Source: Streptomyces radicis
Lineage (GTDB): Bacteria; Actinomycetota; Actinomycetes; Streptomycetales; Streptomycetaceae
Length of the DNA stretch: 57,041 nt
Direction of reading: 5' to 3'
Assembly: GCF_003626575.1 (NCBI RefSeq)
Contig: NZ_RBDY01000041.1
Coordinates: forward strand, 1-57,041
In this document: positions 1-7,505 of the stretch, piece after piece
Numbering within the stretch: position 1 is the first letter of the stretch
Layout of the letters: every line of letters begins with the position of its first letter
Translations under genes and position numbers: made by a program
Notes under the pieces: model-generated
Databases searched by the model: none
Told to the model about the DNA's origin: nothing
Seen by the model: only the letters and a program-made list of their open reading frames with translations

Positions 1-135
1 CGCTGAACATACTTCATCAATACAACTGGCATTGACTTTTGGCACGCTGTTGAGTTCTCAAGGAACGGACACTTCCTTCAAGCCCCTCTCAGGACCCTCC
101 GGGCGTTTCCCTTCGCTGTGTCCACCATATTAGCG
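1..135 (-). promoter_or_regulatory. rRNA operon leader reading off the left edge
   Basis: Read on the minus strand this stretch carries the antitermination-type element TTGAGAACTCAACAGCGTGC (about 43-62), followed by AAAAGTCAATGCCAG. I recognise this as the leader just upstream of 16S rRNA in Streptomyces. The rRNA gene itself lies beyond the left edge. A TAATAT hexamer at 127-132 could be a -10 element, but no convincing -35 precedes it. The 16S-23S spacer carries a related box, so a spacer position cannot be fully excluded. Confidence 0.8.
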
Positions 136-301
136 GACTTCTCGGAGTGCTCCGCACCCCGTTTCCCGCTCCGGATTTTCGGCGTGCCGAAAGAGACCCC
201 GGTGGGGGAAAGTCGTGCTGAGCTGAGTGGTCCGCCTGCGAAGCCGCTCCCGCGAGTCTTTCGACTCTGTGGGGCGATATCCGCTTCAGGCGACTCGACC
301 T

Positions 302-330
302 ACGTTACGACCCAGGACCGGGTGCGTCAA
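302..330 (-). promoter_or_regulatory. Candidate upstream rRNA promoter
   Basis: On the minus strand TTGACG (325-330) is followed after exactly 17 bases by TAACGT (302-307), a good sigma-70-type (HrdB) promoter pointing towards the rRNA leader. It overlaps the stop codon of the glycosylase gene. Streptomyces rRNA operons usually have several tandem promoters, so this may be the most distal one. This is inference from spacing and position only. Confidence 0.45.
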
Positions 331-958
331 GTCGCGTCCTCGGGCGGCGGGGCTGGTGGGCCCGGTAGGGGCTCACGCTGGGGTCGTCGGTGATCCAGAA
401 GCGCCACGGGTGGGCGGCGCCGTCGCCCCCGACGCCCGTGCGCGGACCCGTGCTGATCGAGCCCGTCGCGACGGGCTTGCCCGGAAGGACCCGCAGGGGT
501 GCCTTCTCGTCGGCGGAGCAGACGTCGGTGCCGTCGAGGACGCGGTCCACCTCGAGGGCCGTCGCCAACCGGGCGGGCCCCCTGGCGAGTTCGGCGTCGG
601 TCCGCGACCTGGGGCGGCGGGCGCGGGCCAGCTCCGCGCCCGAGCTGACCTCGCCCGCGCGCAGCAGGACCCCGCTGGCGTGGTCCTTCGGGCCGCAGAC
701 CAGGTTGAGGCAGTACCACATGCCATAGGTGAAGTAGACGTACGCGTGGCCAGGGGGGCCGTACATCGTGGCGTTCCGGGCGGTGCGGCCGCGGTAGGCG
801 TGGGAGCCGGGGTCGGCCTCGCCCGCGTATGCCTCGACCTCGGTGAGGCGCAGGGTGATCTCGCCCTCGGGCAGGTGGCGGACAAGGGTGCGGCCGAGGA
901 GGTCGGGCGCGACGTCGAGGACGGGGCGGTCGAAGAAGTCGCGGGGCAGGGTGTCCAT
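305..958 (-). CDS. DNA-3-methyladenine glycosylase (AAG/MPG family)
   Basis: This 217-residue protein should excise alkylated purines such as 3-methyladenine and hypoxanthine, starting base excision repair. It has the family blocks in order: LTEVEAYAGEADPGSHAYRG near residue 40, holding the Glu that aligns with the catalytic Glu of human AAG, then MYGPPGHAYVYFTYGMWYC and a C-terminal GSISTGPRTGV block. The ATG at 958 has GGAAGGA just upstream. The reading frame stays open further upstream but that part overlaps the barstar gene and is Arg/Pro-rich. It lies 23 bases after the barstar gene, so the two are probably co-transcribed. The family assignment is firm; the substrate range is inferred. 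Confidence 0.93.
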   Translation of the reverse strand: MDTLPRDFFDRPVLDVAPDLLGRTLVRHLPEGEITLRLTEVEAYAGEADPGSHAYRGRTARNATMYGPPGHAYVYFTYGMWYCLNLVCGPKDHASGVLLRAGEVSSGAELARARRPRSRTDAELARGPARLATALEVDRVLDGTDVCSADEKAPLRVLPGKPVATGSISTGPRTGVGGDGAAHPWRFWITDDPSVSPYRAHQPRRPRTRLDAPGPGS

Positions 959-981
959 GGTCCTTCCGGTCGTCGTCCGGC

Positions 982-1404
982 TCAGCCGAGGAGCACGGTC
1001 ATCGGGGTGGCCCGGCTCAGCCAGTGTGCCGTGGCGTCCTCGGCGATCCCGGCCGGGGTCCCGGTGAGGCCTGGGGCGTTCCGTTCGAGGGCGTGCCAGC
1101 CGCGGGCCACGATCAGGTAGCCGCGCGGGGTGCCCCACCACGAGAGGTCGATCAGGCAGTCGTACAGGGAGTCCCATGTGCCGCCGAACCACCCGGGGAG
1201 GTCGAGGGCGCGGGCGCACTCGGCCAGGAAGGTCTCCTTGTCGACAACGGCCGTGAGGTCGAGGGCGGTCGCGCGGCGGCCCTCGCTCGCGGCCCGGCGG
1301 AGCGCGGCCTCCGCACCGGCCTCGGTGGCGCCGGGGAGCCACCGGTGGACCCCGGGCGCGAGGGGGATCCCGACGTCCTCGCCGTGCTCCCGGTGGCTGG
1401 TCAT
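982..1404 (-). CDS. Barstar-family protein
   Basis: This 140-residue protein belongs to the barstar family of small alpha/beta RNase inhibitors. The body from about residue 40 has the characteristic order ATALDLTAVVDKETFLAECA, then LDLPGWFGGTWDSLYDCLID, then the LSWW block. The ATG at 1404 follows GGGAGGAG at ideal spacing. No barnase-like RNase gene is visible nearby, so it may be an orphan immunity protein or act on a secreted RNase encoded elsewhere. It is the first gene of a likely two-gene unit with the glycosylase. Confidence 0.85.
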   Translation of the reverse strand: MTSHREHGEDVGIPLAPGVHRWLPGATEAGAEAALRRAASEGRRATALDLTAVVDKETFLAECARALDLPGWFGGTWDSLYDCLIDLSWWGTPRGYLIVARGWHALERNAPGLTGTPAGIAEDATAHWLSRATPMTVLLG

Positions 1405-1489
1405 CGTCTCCTCCCGCTGGCCAGGACAGGGCCGAGGGCCTGGCCCTAGGCTAGCGGCGCCAGTGATCACGACGTTAAGGAGGTTCCTC

Positions 1490-2029
1490 ATGTCCCAGCC
1501 GCAGAGGCGTCCGCTCCCCCATGACTTCCACCCGCGGGTGCCCTCGTTCACGGTGCTCAGCGACGACGTCAGCGACGGCGGGCGCCTGGGGGACGGCCAG
1601 GTCTTCGCGGCGGGCAACACGTCGCCGCACCTGCGGTGGGCGGAGGCCCCCGAGGGCACGCGGAGCTACGCCGTGACCTGTTACGACCCCGACGCGCCGA
1701 CGGGCAGTGGGTTCTGGCACTGGGTGCTGTTCAACATCCCCGCGTCCGTCGCCGAGTTGCCCGCGGGGGCGGGCAGCGGGGAAAAGGCCGGGCTGCCCGC
1801 GGGCGCGGTGCACGCGCGGAACGACTACGGCACACGGGACTTCGGGGGCGCCGCGCCGCCGCCGGGGGACGGGCCGCACCGCTATGTCTTCACCGTCTAC
1901 GCAGTGGACAAGGAGGAGCTCGGCCCCGACGAGAACGCGACGCCCGCGCAGGTCGGGTTCATGCTGCGGTTCCACGCGATCGGGCGGGCGCACCTGATCG
2001 GGGAGTACGAGAACCCCGCGGAGAGCTGA
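1490..2029 (+). CDS. YbhB/YbcL family PEBP-like protein
   Basis: This 179-residue protein is a bacterial phosphatidylethanolamine-binding (Raf kinase inhibitor-like) protein. Visible family features are NTSPHLRWAEAPEGTRSYAV, the CYDPDAPTGSGFWHWVLFNI ligand-site block, the GTRDFGG stretch and the PHRYVFTVYAV strand. The start at 1490 follows a strong AAGGAGG; the frame is open upstream but lacks family sequence there. No signal peptide is seen, so it is probably cytoplasmic. Its ligand and role in actinomycetes are not known. It is transcribed divergently from the barstar gene. Confidence 0.9.
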   Translation: MSQPQRRPLPHDFHPRVPSFTVLSDDVSDGGRLGDGQVFAAGNTSPHLRWAEAPEGTRSYAVTCYDPDAPTGSGFWHWVLFNIPASVAELPAGAGSGEKAGLPAGAVHARNDYGTRDFGGAAPPPGDGPHRYVFTVYAVDKEELGPDENATPAQVGFMLRFHAIGRAHLIGEYENPAES

Positions 2030-2179
2030 GCCGAGGGCCGCGCTTCATCCGGCGTTTCCGTTCCCTTCGGTTTCCTGTCCCGCGGACCCCGGGGAAATTG
2101 CATTGTCCGCCCGCGGGGCCGGGGGCACAGTGGACGCAGCCCGCCGCGGGGCGGGGGAGAAGAACGGGAGGTGGGCGGG

Positions 2180-2713
2180 GTGCGGCAGACTCTGGTGCTC
2201 AACGCGAGCTACGAGCCGCTTTCGACGGTGTCACTGCGGCGGGCCGTGGTGCTGGTGATGCAGCGCAAGGCCCTGGTGGAGCACGCCCACCCCGGGCTCC
2301 GCGTGCGGGCGGCGGCGGTGGACATGCCGGTGCCGCAGGTGATCAGGCTCAGGCGCTTCGTGAAGGTGCCCTTCCGACAACGCGCCCCGTGGTCGCGGCG
2401 CGGCGTCCTGGTGCGTGACCGGCACCGGTGCGCGTACTGCGGCCGCAGGGCGACCACCATCGACCACGTGGTGCCCCGCTCCCAGGGCGGCGGGGACACC
2501 TGGCTGAACACGGTGGCGGCGTGTGCCGAGGACAACCACAGGAAGGCGAACCGGACGCCGGCGCAGGCCGGGATGCGGATGCTGGCCCCGCCGTTCGAGC
2601 CGACGCCCGCGGACGCGCTGCTGCTCGCGGTGGGGGCGCAGGACGGGGACGCGCTGCCGGACTGGCTGGCCGTGACGGGCGCGGGGGCGCTGCCCGAGGC
2701 CGCGTCGGCGTGA
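2180..2713 (+). CDS. HNH endonuclease family protein
   Basis: This 177-residue protein has an HNH nuclease domain at about residues 75-125: RDRHRCAYCGRRATTIDHVV contains the first CxxC and the DH pair, and WLNTVAACAEDNHRKANRTP supplies the later Asn and His. An N-terminal region beginning VRQTLVLNASYEPL precedes it, a layout typical of conserved actinobacterial HNH proteins of unknown role. I prefer the GTG at 2180, with GGGAGG about 8 bases upstream, over the GTG at 2171, which overlaps that Shine-Dalgarno. A strong terminator follows. No methylase or other restriction gene is adjacent, so a restriction role is not supported. Confidence 0.88.
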   Translation: MRQTLVLNASYEPLSTVSLRRAVVLVMQRKALVEHAHPGLRVRAAAVDMPVPQVIRLRRFVKVPFRQRAPWSRRGVLVRDRHRCAYCGRRATTIDHVVPRSQGGGDTWLNTVAACAEDNHRKANRTPAQAGMRMLAPPFEPTPADALLLAVGAQDGDALPDWLAVTGAGALPEAASA

Positions 2714-2730
2714 GGCGCGAGGGCGTGTGA

Positions 2731-2772
2731 CAGGGGGGCCGTTCCCTCGGATGCGGGGGAACGGCCCCCCTG
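2731..2772. terminator. Bidirectional hairpin terminator
   Basis: Two perfectly complementary 16-base arms (2731-2746 and 2757-2772) flank a 10-base loop. The arm contains GGGGGGCCGTTCCC. It lies between the convergent HNH and SPFH genes, so it can serve both. There is no U-tract, as is usual in Streptomyces. Confidence 0.85.
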
Positions 2773-2787
2773 TCGCGTGCTCGGTCG

Positions 2788-3741
2788 TCAGTCGACGCGG
2801 GGCTGCTGCGGGGGGACGGACTTGTCGAGGGAGGACTGGGGGGGCGCTTCGTTCCCGCCGCCGCCACCGTTGGCGAACTTGCTGAGGTTGCCGCCGAGTC
2901 CCTTGAGCGCGTCGCCGATCTCGCTGGGCACGATCCAGAGCTTGTTGGCGTCGCCCTCGGCGATCTTCGGGAGCATCTGGACGTACTGGTACGACAGGAG
3001 CTTCTGGTCGGCGTCGCCCGCGTGGATGGCCTCGAAGACCGTCCTGATGGCCTGGGCCTCGCCCTCGGCGCGCAGCGCGGCGGCCTTGGCGTCACCCTCG
3101 GCGCGCAGGATCTCGGACTGCTTGGCGCCCTCGGCCTGGAGGATCTCCGACTGCCTGACGCCCTCGGCCTGGAGGATCGCGGCGCGCTTGTCGCGGTCGG
3201 CGCGCATCTGCTTCTCCATCGAGTCCTGGATGGACGTCGGCGGCTCGATCGCCTTCAGCTCGACGCGGTTGACGCGGATGCCCCACTTGCCCGTCGCCTC
3301 GTCCAGGACGCCGCGGAGGGCGGCGTTGATCTCCTCGCGCGAGGTCAGGGTGCGCTCAAGGTCCATGCCGCCGATGATGTTCCGCAGCGTGGTGACGGTG
3401 AGCTGCTCGATGGCCTGGATGTAGTTGGAGACCTCGTAGGTGGCGGCCCTGGCGTCGGTCACCTGGTAGTAGATGACCGTGTCGATGTTCACCACGAGGT
3501 TGTCCTGGGTGATCACCGGCTGGGGCGGGAACGGTACGACCTGCTCGCGGAGGTCGATGCGGTTGCGGATGCGGTCGATGAACGGAACGACAATGTTCAG
3601 GCCGGCGTTCAGCGTCCTGGTGTAGCGGCCGAAGCGCTCGACGATCGCGGCGCTCGCCTGCTGGATCACCTGGATGGTCTGGACGAGGGCGATGACGACC
3701 AGCACCACCAGGATGACCAGCACGATGATGATGGCGTCCAT
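2788..3741 (-). CDS. SPFH/Band 7 (stomatin-like) membrane protein
   Basis: This 317-residue protein has one N-terminal membrane segment (about residues 3-23, IIIVLVILVVLVVIALV). A Band 7/SPFH domain follows (about 25-190, with ERFGRYTRTLNAGLNIVVPF and QDNLVVNIDTVIYYQVTD). After it come a coiled-coil with repeated LQAEG/LRAEG motifs (about 200-250) and a Gly/Pro-rich tail. Such proteins oligomerise at membranes and form scaffolded microdomains. The NfeD-type protein encoded 57 bases upstream is the usual partner of stomatin-like proteins, and the two are probably one operon. Its partner proteases or cargo cannot be read from sequence. Confidence 0.93.
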   Translation of the reverse strand: MDAIIIVLVILVVLVVIALVQTIQVIQQASAAIVERFGRYTRTLNAGLNIVVPFIDRIRNRIDLREQVVPFPPQPVITQDNLVVNIDTVIYYQVTDARAATYEVSNYIQAIEQLTVTTLRNIIGGMDLERTLTSREEINAALRGVLDEATGKWGIRVNRVELKAIEPPTSIQDSMEKQMRADRDKRAAILQAEGVRQSEILQAEGAKQSEILRAEGDAKAAALRAEGEAQAIRTVFEAIHAGDADQKLLSYQYVQMLPKIAEGDANKLWIVPSEIGDALKGLGGNLSKFANGGGGGNEAPPQSSLDKSVPPQQPRVD

Positions 3742-3798
3742 CGTGACTCCCCTTGCAGTTGGACGAGTTGGGATGATTGTCGGTGAACTACCGGGCCA

Positions 3799-4218
3799 TC
3801 ACATCACGACGGCCGTGGCTCCGTCGATCTCGACGACGCTGACCTGCGTGCCCGGCTCGTAGGTGTCTTCCCCCAGCGAGCGGGCCGACCACACCTCCCC
3901 GGCGAGCTTGATCCGCCCGGTGTGGGCGTCGACGCGCTCGAGGACGAGCGCGGAGCGGCCCATCAACGCGTCGGAGCCGCTGCGGTGCGCGGGAAGCTGG
4001 TCGCGGGAGCGGCGGGCGAGCGGCCGGACGGCCAGGATCAGGGCCGTGGAGGCGACGGCGAAGACGACGACCTGGAGAACGAGGCTGTCGGTGAGACCGG
4101 CCGTCAGGGCGGCGGCGGCCGCGCCGATAGCGAGCATGCCCAGCTCGGGCATGGTGGTGAGGACGAGAGCGATCGCGAATCCTCCGGCGGCTATGAGCCA
4201 CCACACCCAGAAGTCCAT
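3799..4218 (-). CDS. nfeD: NfeD-family membrane protein
   Basis: This 139-residue protein has an N-terminal helix (WVWWLIAAGGFAIALVL), further hydrophobic segments to about residue 65, and a C-terminal OB-fold-like domain (ALMGRSALVLERVDAHTGRI to the end). This is the short NfeD1b layout without the N-terminal ClpP-like protease. NfeD proteins partner SPFH proteins, and the gene lies directly upstream of one. The ATG at 4218 has no Shine-Dalgarno, but TACCAT (4225-4230, minus strand) sits 6 bases upstream as a possible -10 for a leaderless transcript. A TTG at 4221 is an alternative start. Confidence 0.85.
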   Translation of the reverse strand: MDFWVWWLIAAGGFAIALVLTTMPELGMLAIGAAAAALTAGLTDSLVLQVVVFAVASTALILAVRPLARRSRDQLPAHRSGSDALMGRSALVLERVDAHTGRIKLAGEVWSARSLGEDTYEPGTQVSVVEIDGATAVVM

Positions 4219-4290
4219 CAACTCATGGTAGTGCGCCGAACGCGGCGTGGAACAGGGCTCGTTGGGGAGGTGGGCCGGATCGGGCGACGG

Positions 4291-5082
4291 TCAGGAGAGC
4301 GGCAGGCCGTGGGCGGTCCAGCGGTCGGCGCGGCGTTCGACGATCAGCGGGAGGCCGAAGCAGCGGCTGAGGTTGGCCGAGGTGAGGACGTCGTCGACGG
4401 GGCCCGCGGCCAGCACCTTGCCCTGGCGGATCAGCAGGACATGGGTGAACCCGGGGGCGATCTCCTCGACATGGTGGGTGACCATGAGCATCGAGGGGGC
4501 GTAGGGGTCGCGGGCCAGCCTGCCGAGGCGGCGGACCAGGTCCTCGCGCCCGCCCAGGTCGAGCCCGGCGGCGGGCTCGTCGAGGAGAAGCAGCTCGGGG
4601 TCGGTCATCATCGCGCGGGCGATCTGGGTCCGCTTGCGCTCACCCTCGGAGAGGGTGCCGAATCTGCGGTCGAGGAACGCGCTCATGCCGAGCCGGTCGA
4701 GGAAGGCGCGGGCGCGGCGTTCGTCCACGTCGTCGTAGCTCTCCTGCCAGCCCGCGGTCATCCCGTAGGCGGCGGTGAGCACCGTCTGGAGGACGGTCTG
4801 ACGGCGGGAGAGCTTGTCGGCGAGCGCGCTGCTCGCGATGCCGATGCGGGGGCGCAGCTCGAACACGTCGACGCCGCCGAGCTTTTCGCCGAGGATCTGG
4901 ACGGTTCCCGAGGTCGGGAAGAGGTAGCTCGACGCGATGTTCAGCAGCGTCGTCTTGCCCGCCCCGTTGGGTCCCAGGATGACCCAGCGCTCGCCTTCGG
5001 CGACGGACCAGGAGACCTTGTCCACCAGAGGCCGGCCTTCGCGGACCACGGATACGTCCACCAGCTCCAGTACATCGCTCAT
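4291..5082 (-). CDS. ABC transporter ATP-binding protein
   Basis: This 263-residue single ABC ATPase shows Walker A GPNGAGKTT (about residues 38-46), signature LSEGERKRTQIARA (about 144-157), Walker B LLLLDEPAAGLD and the H-loop VTHH. Signature and spacing resemble the ModF/YbbA-like group. No permease or binding-protein gene is adjacent, so the transported substrate, or a non-transport role, cannot be assigned. It lies alone between the NfeD-SPFH pair and a divergent conserved gene. Confidence 0.9.
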   Translation of the reverse strand: MSDVLELVDVSVVREGRPLVDKVSWSVAEGERWVILGPNGAGKTTLLNIASSYLFPTSGTVQILGEKLGGVDVFELRPRIGIASSALADKLSRRQTVLQTVLTAAYGMTAGWQESYDDVDERRARAFLDRLGMSAFLDRRFGTLSEGERKRTQIARAMMTDPELLLLDEPAAGLDLGGREDLVRRLGRLARDPYAPSMLMVTHHVEEIAPGFTHVLLIRQGKVLAAGPVDDVLTSANLSRCFGLPLIVERRADRWTAHGLPLS

Positions 5083-5191
5083 GCGCGCGGTATCTCCCCT
5101 TGCAGTCGCCGTCGGTCACAAACCTACGCCACGGCCTCTCGTCGCCTTGCGTCAGGAGGCTTGTTGGACGCACCTCCCTAAGGTAGAGGGC

Positions 5192-5989
5192 ATGCTGGAT
5201 GAACCTCGTGCGGGGCGGCTGGCCGCCTGGGGCAATGCCCTGTTCGCCGGACTTGTCTCCCCCGATGACGCCATGGTGGGCGCGGTGGGCACGGATACGG
5301 TGCACCGCGTCGTCGGACTGCCGGATGAGCCGGGCGCCGTCGGGTTGACGCTCGCGTTCGGACGGATGCGGGCGCTGGGGGTGCGGGGGCTGCGGATCGC
5401 GCTGCCCGCGCCCGGGCACCCGCTGGGGCTCAGCGGCCCCGCGGCGTTCAACTCCGCGGCGATCGAGGCGGGTGAGGCGGTGCTGGCGTCCGGCTGCCCG
5501 CTGGGGCTCGTGCCGGAGGTCGACGAGGTGGGCCCCGCGGGCGACGTGCTGACGGATGTGGTGTGGCGCTGTCTGCCGGTGCGGCCCGCGGCGCCCGCGG
5601 ACGTGCCGTCGCTCGGCGAGGCGGAGCGGGAGCTCGCCGAGGTGCTGCGGGAGGCGACGGAGGCGTTGACGCGGCTCGATGTCGCGGGGGCCGGGCCCAT
5701 GGCGATGACGCGGCTCGAGGCGTACCGGGCGCGGATGGAACGCGGGCGGCAGCTGCTCGCGCCCGGGTATCCGCCGCGCGCGGTGCGGGTGCTCGAGCTC
5801 GCGGGGCGGGTGGGCGCGCTGGTGGACATCGCGGACGAGGCGGCGGGCGAGGGGCACGGCGCGGCGGTGAGCGCGGCGCAGATCGCCGAGCGTGACCGGG
5901 TGTTGCGGGCGGTGGAGCGCGCGGCGCGGCGGGCGAGGGTGGCGGCGTACAACGCGTACGCGGAGGAGCTGGAGCGCCAGCGGGGCTGA
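5192..5989 (+). CDS. Conserved actinobacterial protein of unknown function
   Basis: I do not recognise a named domain in this 265-residue protein, although it resembles a widely conserved Streptomyces hypothetical. The N-terminal half is alpha/beta with GLRIALPAPGHPLGLSGPAA. The C-terminal half (from about residue 145) is helical, rich in Ala, Glu and Arg. There is no signal peptide or membrane segment. I chose the ATG at 5192 because the family-like sequence MLDEPRAGRLAAWGNALFAG begins there and GAGGG precedes it. The longer open frame runs antisense through the ABC gene. It ends at a strong terminator. Confidence 0.8.
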   Translation: MLDEPRAGRLAAWGNALFAGLVSPDDAMVGAVGTDTVHRVVGLPDEPGAVGLTLAFGRMRALGVRGLRIALPAPGHPLGLSGPAAFNSAAIEAGEAVLASGCPLGLVPEVDEVGPAGDVLTDVVWRCLPVRPAAPADVPSLGEAERELAEVLREATEALTRLDVAGAGPMAMTRLEAYRARMERGRQLLAPGYPPRAVRVLELAGRVGALVDIADEAAGEGHGAAVSAAQIAERDRVLRAVERAARRARVAAYNAYAEELERQRG

Positions 5990-6013
5990 GGGGGCGGGGA
6001 GCGGAGGAAAGCG

Positions 6014-6050
6014 AAGGGCCCCGGGAACGGCGTGCGTTCCCGGGGCCCTT
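6014..6050. terminator. Bidirectional hairpin terminator
   Basis: The 16-base arms AAGGGCCCCGGGAACG (6014-6029) and its exact complement (6035-6050) enclose a 5-base loop. It lies between the convergent conserved gene and the first chaplin gene. Confidence 0.85.
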
Positions 6051-6063
6051 ACGGCGCGGTGGC

Positions 6064-6303
6064 TCAGCGGATGACGGCCGTGTTGCCGAACGCGGGGTTC
6101 AGCAGGCCGACGAGGTTCAGGGTGTTCCCCGAGATGTTGGGCTCGATGCTGAGCGGCACCTGGAGCAGGTTGCCCGAGAGGACACCGGGCGAGGCCACCG
6201 CCCCGCCCCCGGCGGCCGAATCCGCGGAAGCGGCGCCGGCGACGGTACCCACGACGGCTCCTGTGGCGGCCAGCACGAAGGCGACCTTCTTGGCAGTGTT
6301 CAT
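6064..6303 (-). CDS. Short chaplin lacking cysteines
   Basis: This 79-residue secreted protein has a Sec signal peptide (MNTAKKVAFVLAATGAVVG, cleavage near ASA-D, about residue 28) followed by one chaplin domain (VLSGNLLQVPLSIEPNISGN, then TLNLVGLLNPAFGNTAVIR). Chaplins assemble into the amyloid-like hydrophobic surface layer of aerial hyphae and spores. The two Cys residues usual in short chaplins are replaced by Ser and Ala, as I recall for ChpE of S. coelicolor. GGAGGA precedes the ATG at 6303. A second cysteine-free chaplin gene lies just upstream on the same strand. Confidence 0.9.
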   Translation of the reverse strand: MNTAKKVAFVLAATGAVVGTVAGAASADSAAGGGAVASPGVLSGNLLQVPLSIEPNISGNTLNLVGLLNPAFGNTAVIR

Positions 6304-6445
6304 GGTTGGGATCCTCCTGGACGGAACTGTGCAAGGACTCCGGCGACGGAGTCGCACGCTGCACAACGCGCGGGCCGAGCGCGCGGCACGGGCGAGGCGC
6401 CCGATACCCACGTTCGGCCCAACGCTCCGTCCGGGGAAGGACCGG

Positions 6446-6685
6446 TCAGTTGTTGGTGGCGACGTTGCCCCAGACGGGGTTCAGGACGCCGATCACGTTC
6501 ACGGAGTTGCCGCCGGCGTTCACCGGGACGTGGACGGGCACCTCCACGAGGTTGCCCGAGACGACGCCGGGGGACTCCAGAGCGGTGCCGGCGGCGTTCG
6601 CCTGGGCCGAGGCCACGCCCGCACCGGCGGCGGCGAGACCGCCGACCATCAGGGTGACAGCGGTGGCCTTCTTGAGGTTCTTCAC
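6446..6685 (-). CDS. Second short chaplin lacking cysteines
   Basis: This 79-residue paralogue of the neighbouring chaplin has a signal peptide (KNLKKATAVTLMVGGLAAAG, cleavage near ASA-Q) and a chaplin domain (VVSGNLVEVPVHVPVNAGGN, then SVNVIGVLNPVWGNVATNN). The consensus Cys positions are both Ala. The start is GTG at 6685, preceded by GGAAG; the longer open frame upstream is not signal-like. The two chaplins have identical length and layout and about half identical sequence, which suggests local duplication. The 142-base gap between them leaves room for a separate promoter. Confidence 0.9.
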   Translation of the reverse strand: MKNLKKATAVTLMVGGLAAAGAGVASAQANAAGTALESPGVVSGNLVEVPVHVPVNAGGNSVNVIGVLNPVWGNVATNN

Positions 6686-6866
6686 TTCCAGACCTTCCTT
6701 GCACGACCGCCGCGGCCACTCGCCGCGGCGTGACCTGCACAACGCCTGGGGCTCCTGGGAGTTGCGCTGAACGGGTTACATCCACACGACGGTATGAATC
6801 TCATCCCGGACGGTGACGCCCGGCTTGGCGTCGTCGGCCTCCGTGGGGTAACGGGCCGGGGGTGGG

Positions 6867-7505
6867 TCAGTCAGAGATCCCGTGGCGCACGGCCCACAGC
6901 GCGGCCTGGGTGCGGTCGGCCAGGTCGAGCTTCATCAGGATGTTGGAGACATGGGTCTTCACGGTCTTCTCGGAGAGGACCAGCGCCCTGGCGATCTCGC
7001 GGTTGGAGCGGCCGCGGGCGATCAGGGCGAGCACCTCGCGCTCGCGTTCGGTGAGCGAGCCCGCGCGGCTGTTCTCGCCCGAGCCTTCCCGCGCCAGCAG
7101 GGCGCCCGCCACCTCGGGCTGGAGCAGGACGTGCCCGGCGTGGACGGAGCGGATGGCGCCCGCGAGGGCGTCGGGGTCGATGTCCTTGTGCACATAGCCT
7201 GCGGCGCCCGCGCGCAGGGCGGGGACGACGGTGCGGCGCTCGGTGAAGCTGGTGACGATCAGGACGCGGGCGGGGTTGCCGAGCTCGCCGAGGCGGCGCA
7301 GGGCCTCGACGCCGTCGCTGCCCGGCATCTTGACGTCCATGAGGATCACGTCGGGGCGCAGCTCCTCGGCGCGCGCGACGCCCGAGGCGCCGTCGGCGGC
7401 CTCGCCGATGACCTCGATGTCGTCCTGGACCTCGAGGAACGTGCGCAGCCCGCGGCGGACCACCTGGTGGTCGTCGACGAGCAGGACGCGGATGGCGTCA
7501 GCCAC
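6867..7505 (-). CDS. NarL/LuxR-family response regulator
   Basis: This 212-residue regulator has a receiver domain (about residues 4-120) with the acidic pair DDH near residue 10, the phosphoacceptor Asp in VILMDVKMPG (about 55) and Lys in YVHKD. A LuxR-type HTH follows (about 148-205, LTEREREVLALIARGRSNRE). The start is GTG at 7505, with GGAGG 6 bases upstream. It overlaps the end of the kinase gene by 8 bases, so the two are translationally coupled and form a two-component pair. Its signal and target genes are not evident. Confidence 0.95.
   Translation of the reverse strand: MADAIRVLLVDDHQVVRRGLRTFLEVQDDIEVIGEAADGASGVARAEELRPDVILMDVKMPGSDGVEALRRLGELGNPARVLIVTSFTERRTVVPALRAGAAGYVHKDIDPDALAGAIRSVHAGHVLLQPEVAGALLAREGSGENSRAGSLTEREREVLALIARGRSNREIARALVLSEKTVKTHVSNILMKLDLADRTQAALWAVRHGISD

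Noticed and set aside
4640..6364. 574-residue minus-strand open frame
   Set aside because: It runs antisense to the conserved gene at 5192-5989 and in another frame of the ABC gene, and is Arg/Pro/His-rich. It is a shadow of GC-rich coding DNA.
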